A stretch of DNA of 8,412 bases, from assembly GCA_030691435.1 (NCBI GenBank), contig JAUYEK010000038.1, positions 1-8,412 on the forward strand, written 5' to 3'. The position numbers were made by a program, and so were the translations under genes. Position 1 is the first letter of the stretch. The number at the start of each line of letters is the position of its first letter. The stretch is from Sulfuricella sp. GTDB lineage: Bacteria; Pseudomonadota; Gammaproteobacteria; Burkholderiales; Sulfuricellaceae. Of the stretch, positions 1-5,131 are shown in pieces. Below the pieces are notes generated by a model. That model had not been told where the DNA came from and ran no database searches. It saw only the letters and a list, made by a program, of their open reading frames with translations.

Positions 1-20
1 TTCAGGCACCCAGTGTAATC

Positions 21-25
21 GGAGA
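21..25 (+). promoter_or_regulatory. Ribosome binding site of the pteridine reductase
   Basis: GGAGA with 4 bases before the ATG at 30. It matters because the reading frame stays open upstream to the window edge, so this site is the main reason to choose the ATG. Confidence 0.6.
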
Positions 26-29
26 AAAC

Positions 30-770
30 ATGCAAGGCAAAGTCGTATTGATTACCGGCGGCGCGAAGCGGGTCGGCGCTGCGATCTGCCGCCGGTTGCA
101 CGGTGAGGGGGCGAACCTGATGATCCACTACCGTTCCTCGGCGGCGGAAGCGGAGGCGCTGCGCGATGAATTGAACCGCAAGCGTCCGGATTCCGCGGCA
201 CTGTCGCAGGCTGATCTGCAAGACGTGGAGCGGTTGCCGGATCTGGTCGCCGCAACCGTGAAACGCTTCGGCCGGCTCGATGTGCTGATCAACAACGCTT
301 CCAGCTTTTATCCGACCGCAGTGGGCGAGATCAATGAAAAGGACTGGCACGACCTGCTCGGCACCAACCTCAAGGCGCCGCTGTTTCTGTCGCAGGCGGC
401 GGCCCAGCCATTGCGCCACAGTCACGGTTGCATCGTCAACATCGCCGACATCCACGCCGAGCGACCGATGAAAAGCTACGTCGTTTACAGCATCGCCAAG
501 GCCGGCCTGGTGGCGCTGACCAAGTCGCTCGCCCACGAGCTCGGGCCGGAGGTGCGGGTCAATGCGGTGGCGCCGGGTCCGATCATGTGGCCGGAGGGGG
601 ATCGCACCTTTGACGACCAGGAACGCCGCCGCGTCGTCGCCCATACTCTGCTGAAGCGCGAGGGTTCGCCCGACGACATCGCGCGCGCGGTGCTGTTCCT
701 GGTCAAGGACGCGCCTTACATTACCGGCACGATCTTACCGGTGGATGGCGGGCGGAGTGCAAGTTTGTGA
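30..770 (+). CDS. Pteridine reductase (SDR family, PTR1/FolM-like)
   Basis: A short-chain dehydrogenase/reductase of 246 residues, the usual length, predicted to use NADPH to reduce dihydropterins (dihydrobiopterin, dihydromonapterin or dihydrofolate) in the cytoplasm. Seen: the N-terminal cofactor loop TGGAKRVG (residues 9-16), the IHYRSSAAEA segment that closely resembles the NADPH-selective region of PTR1, NNAS at 88-91, and the active site Asp140, Tyr153, Lys157. The usual SDR serine is replaced by Asp140, and the spacing D-x12-Y-x3-K is that of Leishmania PTR1 and E. coli FolM, which separates this protein from FabG-type SDRs. The ATG at 30 is preceded by GGAGA at 21-25. The same frame is open upstream to the window edge, so the RBS decides the start. 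Another frame ends with TAA at 16-18, possibly the tail of an upstream gene. A thiolase gene follows on the same strand. The exact pterin substrate is not shown by the sequence. Confidence 0.9.
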   Translation: MQGKVVLITGGAKRVGAAICRRLHGEGANLMIHYRSSAAEAEALRDELNRKRPDSAALSQADLQDVERLPDLVAATVKRFGRLDVLINNASSFYPTAVGEINEKDWHDLLGTNLKAPLFLSQAAAQPLRHSHGCIVNIADIHAERPMKSYVVYSIAKAGLVALTKSLAHELGPEVRVNAVAPGPIMWPEGDRTFDDQERRRVVAHTLLKREGSPDDIARAVLFLVKDAPYITGTILPVDGGRSASL

Positions 771-776
771 GAACTT

Positions 777-841
777 ATAGCCACAAAAAGGCACAGAAAG
801 CACAAGAATTTTTTGTGTCTTTTGTGTCTTTTCGTGGCTAT
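777..841. repeat. Imperfect inverted repeat built of 9-bp units
   Basis: The gap between the pteridine reductase and the TtcA-like gene is almost wholly an inverted repeat. The left arm begins ATAGCCAC (777-784) and the right arm ends GTGGCTAT (834-841). The first 30 bases from TAGCCAC agree at 24 positions between one arm and the reverse complement of the other. Each arm also has a period of about 9 bp: on the right TTTTGTGTC occurs at 811-819 and 820-828, followed by TTTTCGTGG at 829-837. The left arm reads as related CCACAAAAA / GGCACAGAA / AGCACAAGA units. As RNA it could fold into a long hairpin. Similar GCCAC(A/G)AAA-type intergenic repeats are, as I recall, scattered in many environmental bacteria without an agreed function. 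It is not a standard terminator, since no T-run follows the stem. Confidence 0.7.
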
Positions 842-861
842 CAATTTGTGGTTAATGCAGG

Positions 862-1599
862 ATGAATGAACCGATCAAACCACCGAGATCGCTGATGAGC
901 GCCGCCGGTCGCGCGATCGGTGATTTCTCCATGATCCGCGAGGGCGACCGGATACTGCTCGGGCTGTCCGGCGGCAAGGACAGCCTGTCCCTGCTGCACG
1001 TGCTGATCGCTTTGCAAAAGAAGGCGCCGGTGCGCTTCGAGCTGGCGGCGGCGACGGTGGACCCGCAGTCGCCCGATTTCGATCCCTCGCCGCTGAAAGG
1101 CTATATGGCGGAACTGGGTATCCCCTATTTTTACGAAAGCCAGGCTATCGTCGAGCAGGCGGAGAAAGCCATGGTCGGCGATTCCTTCTGCGCCTTCTGC
1201 TCGCGCATGCGGCGCGGCATCCTCTACCGTACCGCGCGTGAGAACGGCTACAACGTACTGGCGCTGGCGCAGCACCTGGACGATGCCGCCGAGACTTTCC
1301 TGATGTCGGCCTTTTTCGGCGGCAAGCTGCGCACCATGCAGGCGCACTACCTCAACGACAAGGGCGACATCCGGGTGATCCGCCCCTTCACCTACGCGCG
1401 CGAGCGCCAGACGGCAGCTTTCGCGAAGAACTCGGAACTGCCGGTGATCCCGGAGAACTGCCCGGCCTGTTTCGGCATGCCCACCGAGCGCATGCACATG
1501 AAAACCCTGCTGGCCGATCTGGAGAAGGACAATCCCAAGGTGTTTTCCAGCATCCTCACGGCGCTGAAGCCACTGCTGGGCGCCGGAGTTCCCTCCTAG
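862..1599 (+). CDS. ttcA: TtcA-family tRNA 2-thiocytidine synthetase (short form)
   Basis: A PP-loop ATPase of 245 residues. TtcA activates C32 of certain tRNAs by adenylation and replaces the C2 oxygen with sulfur, using a [4Fe-4S] cluster. Seen: the family opening RAIGDFSMIREGDR (17-30), the ATP pyrophosphatase P-loop SGGKDS (36-41), the CxxC cluster motif C110-AF-C113 followed by SRMRRGILY, the ALAQHLDDAAET segment (134-144), and a C-terminal cysteine pair C200-PA-C203 that should supply the third cluster ligand. It is shorter than E. coli TtcA (about 310 residues) and divergent at the C-terminal cysteines (ENCPACF rather than CDLCGS), so it may be a sub-family with a different tRNA substrate. 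ATG 862 is the first start after an in-frame stop at 853-855, but no well-spaced Shine-Dalgarno precedes it. Met12 (895) is an alternative. It ends by overlapping the convergent M48 gene by 4 bp. Confidence 0.8.
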   Translation: MNEPIKPPRSLMSAAGRAIGDFSMIREGDRILLGLSGGKDSLSLLHVLIALQKKAPVRFELAAATVDPQSPDFDPSPLKGYMAELGIPYFYESQAIVEQAEKAMVGDSFCAFCSRMRRGILYRTARENGYNVLALAQHLDDAAETFLMSAFFGGKLRTMQAHYLNDKGDIRVIRPFTYARERQTAAFAKNSELPVIPENCPACFGMPTERMHMKTLLADLEKDNPKVFSSILTALKPLLGAGVPS

Positions 1600-2459
1600 G
1601 GTTTCCTGCCGCCGTTCCCATTGGCGGGGCTGGCGAATTTCACGAAGCGCGCAGCCAGGGTCGGCTGCCCGGCATATTTGTCGAGGCTGGACTGCATCGC
1701 CTTGTCGAGCAGTTCGAGTCGGCTGGCGGGGGCGGGATGGGTCTTGAACATCAGCGCCAGACCGCTATCCTGCGGGTTCATCGCATCCAGGGTTTGCAAC
1801 ACCGCGGGCAGGGCATAGGGGTCGTAACCGGCGCGGGCGGCGATGATCACGCCCATGCGGTCGGCTTCGAACTCGTCGTCCTTGTCCAGGCCGCGGGCAT
1901 AGAGTTCGGTGCCGGCGCTGATGACCTTGTCCAGGGTTTCGCTGTGCTGCTTGTCCTGCGTGGCGATCGACAGCACGTCGGCGACGATGCCGACCCGGGC
2001 GTTTTTCTGGATGGCGTTGAGGTGATGGCGCCGCAGCACGTGGGCGATCTCGTGCGCGAGCACCCCCGCCAGTTCGGCCTCGTTGTGCAGCTTGAGCAGC
2101 AGTCCCCTGGTGATGAAGATATAGCCGCCCGGCGCGGCGAAGGCGTTGACGTTGGGGCTGTCGAGCACGCCGAAATGCCAGTTCAGGTCGGGGCGTTCGG
2201 TTTGCAGCGCGAGCCACCGCCCTAGCTGGTTGACGTATTTCTGCATGCCTTCGTCGGCCACTAGCGGCGCGGCGCCGAGCAGGTTGGAGGCAACGCCCTG
2301 GCCGATCCGGATTTCTCCTTTTTCGTCCACCTCCTGCACGTCCTTGACTTTGCCCAGCAGTCCGCCGAGCTTGTTCAGGTTAAGCTCGAAGGCGCCGGCG
2401 GGCAGTGCGGCCAACAGCAGCAGCAAGGCTGCGCCCCGGATTTTTTCAGGAAAAGTCAT
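1596..2459 (-). CDS. Secreted M48-family zinc metalloprotease
   Basis: A 287-residue M48 peptidase, predicted periplasmic, related to the BepA/LoiP/YggG group of outer-membrane quality-control proteases. Seen: a signal peptide at about residues 1-23 (hydrophobic run ALLLLLAALPAGA, no lipobox cysteine), then the zinc motif HEIAH (His136, Glu137, His140) inside LAHEIAHVLRRHH. The probable third ligand is Glu198 in DEFEADRMG, and THPAPASR follows at 240-247. His241 of that motif sits where BepA has its regulatory 'switch' histidine. No TPR repeats follow, so it is shorter than BepA. The start ATG overlaps the stop of the SH3 gene as ATGA and has a good RBS (GGGGAGA at 2472-2466). It is the last gene of the three-gene minus-strand operon. 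Substrate unknown. The all-present catalytic residues suggest an active enzyme. Confidence 0.88.
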   Translation of the reverse strand: MTFPEKIRGAALLLLLAALPAGAFELNLNKLGGLLGKVKDVQEVDEKGEIRIGQGVASNLLGAAPLVADEGMQKYVNQLGRWLALQTERPDLNWHFGVLDSPNVNAFAAPGGYIFITRGLLLKLHNEAELAGVLAHEIAHVLRRHHLNAIQKNARVGIVADVLSIATQDKQHSETLDKVISAGTELYARGLDKDDEFEADRMGVIIAARAGYDPYALPAVLQTLDAMNPQDSGLALMFKTHPAPASRLELLDKAMQSSLDKYAGQPTLAARFVKFASPANGNGGRKP

Positions 2460-3007
2460 TGGCTGTCTCCCCAGGACGGTTTGTTGTCGGAAGAAGCGGA
2501 GGCGCTGCCGGCAGGGGCTGGCAAATAGTCTACCTGCTGACTACCGAGGTTGGCGCTGACTGCGAACTTGCGCGCGTCCTGGGGTGTTGCCGCGAACTTC
2601 TTCATTTTTTGCAGTTCTTCCGGATTGGGATTGGCGTTCTTCAGGTCTTCCTCGGACAGGCCGCGCACACCGGTGGCGACGGTAGTGCCGCTGCTGCCGC
2701 TGCGCGCCACGCTGAGCAGCGAGCCGATGCCGCTGTCGCCCTTGCGCGCCGTGCCGTCCCCCAACCGCAGGCTGAGCATACGCACCCAGCCCTGGGCGGC
2801 GCTTTGCGCCTTGATCTGGGTCCAGCCGCCCTGGCGGCGCAGGATTTCCACCCGTGCCTGATCGGGCAGGGTGGCGAGGGTTTCGGCGTCGGCGTAGGGT
2901 TCCTTCTTCAGCTCGGTGGCGCGCACGGTGATGGCCGATTCAGCCACCGCAGCGGTTGCCGGCATCAGGGCCAGCAGGCACAGACAGATCGTCATATGGG
3001 ATTTCAT
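2456..3007 (-). CDS. Secreted SH3-like domain protein
   Basis: A 183-residue exported protein of unknown exact function. Seen: a signal peptide at residues 1-22 (cleavage probably after AVA), then a bacterial SH3-like fold at about 25-83 (ITVRATELKKEPYADAETLA, LPDQARVEILRRQGGWTQI, QGWVRMLSL), a glycine/serine-rich linker at about 84-112, and a charged helix-prone stretch GVRGLSEEDLKNANPNPEELQKMKKFA (113-139). A low-complexity Pro/Ala/Ser tail ends the protein. Bacterial SH3 domains of this kind usually bind cell-wall peptides or partner proteins. Its place between a CHASE2 cyclase and an M48 protease, with 4-bp ATGA overlaps at both ends, suggests that it is the periplasmic partner of one of them. 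No catalytic motif is visible, so an adaptor role is inference. Confidence 0.8.
   Translation of the reverse strand: MKSHMTICLCLLALMPATAAVAESAITVRATELKKEPYADAETLATLPDQARVEILRRQGGWTQIKAQSAAQGWVRMLSLRLGDGTARKGDSGIGSLLSVARSGSSGTTVATGVRGLSEEDLKNANPNPEELQKMKKFAATPQDARKFAVSANLGSQQVDYLPAPAGSASASSDNKPSWGDSQ
2466..2472 (-). promoter_or_regulatory. Ribosome binding site of the M48 protease gene
   Basis: GGGGAGA on the minus strand, 6 bases before the ATG at 2459. It lies inside the end of the SH3 gene, so the protease can be initiated on its own as well as by coupling through the ATGA overlap. Confidence 0.65.
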
Positions 3008-4842
3008 GAGCTTTTCTTCCTCGGTTCGAACAGGCGCACTTCCTGGGCGCGGCCCTTCACTTTATAAAAGCCGTGGTCGACAAAGTCAAATGCTTCGGCG
3101 CACCGCCCCATGGTTTCGGCGGATATCAGGATGCGGCTGACGCCCTTGGTTTCACCTTCGATGCGGCTGGCAAGATTGACCGTATCGCCGATGGCGGTGT
3201 AGTCCTGGCGCTGCTCCGAGCCGATAAATCCGACCACCGCCGGGCCGCTGTGGATGCCGATGCCGACATCGAAGCTGGAGCCCAGCTCGCCCATGTGCCG
3301 CTTGAACTCTTCCAGGCGCTCGGCCATTTCCAGCGCCGCCTCGACGGCATGTCCGGCATGATTCGCATCCTCGCCGGGGGCGCCCCAGAATGCCATGATG
3401 GCGTCGCCGATGAATTTGTCGAGGGTGCCGCCGTGGCGGAAGATCACGGCTACCTGCATGCTGAAATAGCTGTTGAGCAGGGCGACGATTTCCGCCGGAC
3501 TGCGGGTCTCTGACAGGGTGGTGAAGCCGCGGATGTCGGAAAACAGCACCGTGATTTCGCACGCCTGGCCGCTGATGCTTTCGGTTGTCGTGCCCCGGTC
3601 GACCAGATTCTTCACCACGCGGGGGTCGAGGAAACGGTTGAAAATCTGCACGGTTTGTTCGCGCGCACGCCGCTCGCGCAGATATTCGGCCAGGGCGGCG
3701 GCGAAATAAAAACTCCAGGCCAGGGCCAGCGGCGTGAAAACCGGCAGCAGAATCTGGCGGTTGAGCGCGGCATATTCAATGCCAAGCAGCGCAGCGGATG
3801 CCGGCAGCAGGGCCGCCCCGATAATCAGCGTATTGCGGCGGGCGAGGAAGGCAGCCAGCAAAGCCGCGACCAGAAGCAGTGCCAGCAGGAAGGGAAGGGT
3901 TGCGGGCGAGGAGCGCATGTAGCCATTGTTTTTCAGATTGTCGAGCGCCGTGGCGAGGATTTCCACCGCCGGCGCCAGGCTGGAAAGCGGCGTGGCGCGG
4001 ATGTCGTGCAGACCGGTGGCAGTCGTCCCGATGACGATGATCTTGTCGAGAAATTCCATGGGATCGCGCAGCGCTTTTTTGCGGCTGAAATCCTGGTAGA
4101 GATCGGCGTAGGAGATTCGGCGGTGAGACAGGGCCGCGCCGCGCCAGCCGAGCACGATATTCTCCTGCTCGGGAAGCGGGTAGCCGAGATCGCGCGCGAC
4201 GCGGGCCGGCAGCGATGGAATGTTCCAGCCGTAGGCCGGGATGAAAATGTCGTAGCGGCGCCCGATGCCATCCCTGTCCTCAAAGAAGTTGATCGTGCCG
4301 GTGCGCCAGCTTTCGCGCGCCACGGCGAGGGGCAGCAGTAAAGAAATCCGGGCGTCGCGGTTGGCCATGGCGGTTGGCGTGATGCCGAGGGCAGGGCCGT
4401 ATTCGGCCAGCGGGATGCCGCGGGTGTCTTCGGCGGCATCGCGGCGCACCATCGGGAAATAGGTGTTGGGCGCCTGGCGCACCGCGCTGTTGAACAGCGC
4501 GTCGCTCTCAGGCCGGTACACGTCCGGTTCTGCAAACAGGATGTCGAAGACGATGGCTTTAGGCTGCTGCCGGGCGATGCCTGCGATCAGTTCGCCGTGC
4601 ACCGAGCGCGGCCATGGCCAACTGCCCGCGATGTCGCCCATCCGGGCAAGGCTGTAGTCGTCGATATCCACGATCACGATATCGGGATCGGGCCGCAAAT
4701 CTTTCGCATGGATGCGGACGAAGAAGTCGGAAACGCGGTTTTCCAGCGGCAACAGCAGGCGCAGGCCGCTCCACTCCGCCGCGGCGACGAGCGCGACGGC
4801 CAAGGCGATCAGCAGGAGGGGCGAGGAGAGGGTGCGGCGCAT
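3004..4842 (-). CDS. CHASE2-domain class III adenylate cyclase
   Basis: A 612-residue membrane-bound cyclase predicted to make cAMP in response to an extracytoplasmic signal. Domain order: N-terminal membrane segment (about 7-23), extracytoplasmic CHASE2 sensor (about 35-310, with PDPDIVIVDIDDYSL, SWPWPR and AIVFDILFAEPD motifs), three membrane segments (about 315-335, 338-356, 364-386), a short linker, and a catalytic domain (about 428-605). Catalytic residues: metal-binding Asp436 (FSDIRGFT) and Asp480 (FIGDAIMAF), adenine-selecting Lys476, Thr549 at the second purine-selecting position, transition-state Asn556 and Arg560 (NLASRIE). The Lys/Thr pair marks class IIIb adenylate cyclases, a group known for bicarbonate sensitivity, and all key residues are present. 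ATG 4842 is the first start after an in-frame TAG at 4854-4852. No Shine-Dalgarno is seen, and a candidate promoter points to a leaderless mRNA. It heads an operon with the SH3 and M48 genes. Confidence 0.9.
   Translation of the reverse strand: MRRTLSSPLLLIALAVALVAAAEWSGLRLLLPLENRVSDFFVRIHAKDLRPDPDIVIVDIDDYSLARMGDIAGSWPWPRSVHGELIAGIARQQPKAIVFDILFAEPDVYRPESDALFNSAVRQAPNTYFPMVRRDAAEDTRGIPLAEYGPALGITPTAMANRDARISLLLPLAVARESWRTGTINFFEDRDGIGRRYDIFIPAYGWNIPSLPARVARDLGYPLPEQENIVLGWRGAALSHRRISYADLYQDFSRKKALRDPMEFLDKIIVIGTTATGLHDIRATPLSSLAPAVEILATALDNLKNNGYMRSSPATLPFLLALLLVAALLAAFLARRNTLIIGAALLPASAALLGIEYAALNRQILLPVFTPLALAWSFYFAAALAEYLRERRAREQTVQIFNRFLDPRVVKNLVDRGTTTESISGQACEITVLFSDIRGFTTLSETRSPAEIVALLNSYFSMQVAVIFRHGGTLDKFIGDAIMAFWGAPGEDANHAGHAVEAALEMAERLEEFKRHMGELGSSFDVGIGIHSGPAVVGFIGSEQRQDYTAIGDTVNLASRIEGETKGVSRILISAETMGRCAEAFDFVDHGFYKVKGRAQEVRLFEPRKKSS
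3016..3022 (-). promoter_or_regulatory. Ribosome binding site of the SH3 gene
   Basis: GAGGAAG on the minus strand, about 8-11 bases before the ATG at 3007, within the last codons of the cyclase gene. It supports this start even though the genes overlap. Confidence 0.55.
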
Positions 4843-4860
4843 GCCGTTATGCTACGGCAT
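4841..4860. repeat. Perfect 7-bp inverted repeat at the cyclase start codon
   Basis: ATGCCGT (4841-4847) and ACGGCAT (4854-4860) are exact inverted copies around a 6-base loop. The dyad covers the first two bases of the cyclase ATG and overlaps the candidate -10 box. It could be an operator, or an RNA hairpin hiding the start codon if transcription begins further upstream. It also creates an in-frame ATG-CCG-TAG mini-frame just before the real start. Confidence 0.5.
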
Positions 4861-4877
4861 GGGTGACGGAGTGACAA
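4849..4877 (-). promoter_or_regulatory. Candidate sigma70 promoter of the cyclase operon
   Basis: On the minus strand, TTGTCA (4877-4872, 5 of 6 to the -35 consensus), a spacer of exactly 17 bases, and TAGCAT (4854-4849, 4 of 6 to the -10 consensus). Seven bases past the -10 box is the A of the ATG at 4842, so the transcript would begin at or next to the start codon. The -35 box overlaps a small dyad ACAA-C-TTGT (4874-4882), and GTGAC is repeated 8 bases apart (4863-4867, 4871-4875). Found by eye only. Confidence 0.4.
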
Positions 4878-4920
4878 CTTGTGTAACCCTTCGAATTTCT
4901 GTTTGAACCAGCAATTTTTG

Positions 4921-5084
4921 CCCGGATATTTCATAAAAACATCGCCAGATTGAGAAGATTACTTGTAGGAGCGGGCTTGCCCGCGATTACCCCGTTATCC
5001 AGTCCTTCCAGGGCTGCTCGCGGGCAAGCCCGCTCCTACAAAAGCCGTCAGCGAGATCGCTCTGTTTTTATGAAATATCCGGGT
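4921..5084. repeat. 164-bp MITE-like element with 21-bp terminal inverted repeats
   Basis: Perfect inverted repeats of 21 bp bound this element: left 4921-4941 (begins CCCGGATATTTCAT) and right 5064-5084 (ends ATGAAATATCCGGG). The interior is near symmetrical: 21 bp, then one 24-bp REP copy, a 31-bp loop, the inverted REP copy, then 22 bp. It has no coding capacity. A short, non-coding, terminally inverted structure in an intergenic gap is what a MITE or a REPIN-type composite looks like. No flanking target duplication is evident (TTTTTG on the left, TTAGGT on the right). The parent transposase is not in the window, and I could not assign the ends to an IS family by eye. In RNA it would fold into a long two-part hairpin between the sensor gene and the cyclase operon. 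Confidence 0.75.
4963..5041. repeat. Inverted pair of Pseudomonas-like REP sequences (REPIN-like)
   Basis: TTGTAGGAGCGGGCTTGCCC and the four bases after it (4963-4986) recur exactly inverted at 5018-5041, around a 31-bp loop. Each copy contains its own small hairpin, GCGGGC-TT-GCCCGC (4971-4984 and its mirror). The core GTAGGAGCGGGCTTGCCCGCGA is the well-known REP type of Pseudomonas and relatives, mobilised by RAYT (TnpA-REP) transposases. Two inverted copies form the typical mobile unit. It sits at the centre of the larger 4921-5084 inverted repeat. Confidence 0.85.
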
Positions 5085-5131
5085 TAGGTTCATGAGAGCC
5101 CCTTGCCTTTGATGGAAACCAGGGCCGCCGA

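Noticed and set aside
1..18. Tail of a possible upstream gene ending in TAA at 16-18
   Set aside because: Only five codons are visible, so neither its existence nor its identity can be supported.
771..861. Rho-independent terminator between the pteridine reductase and TtcA-like genes
   Set aside because: A long dyad exists but there is no T-run after the stem (the T-rich part is inside the right arm), so it is better called a repeat.
841..1497. A 218-codon antisense frame across the TtcA-like gene
   Set aside because: His/Arg/Gln-rich translation typical of a shadow frame. The sense frame has SGGKDS and CxxC motifs in family order.
1737..2225. Open frame on the + strand opposite the M48 gene
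   Set aside because: No domain or RBS support, and the HEIAH protease on the other strand explains the sequence.
3655..4341. 228-codon + strand frame opposite the CHASE2 cyclase
   Set aside because: Low-complexity Gly/Arg/Gln translation, no motif. The minus-strand gene is complete.
4921..5084. Intrinsic terminator for the GGDEF-EAL gene
   Set aside because: Strong hairpins can form but no U-tract follows on the minus-strand transcript. Attenuation remains possible but is not shown.
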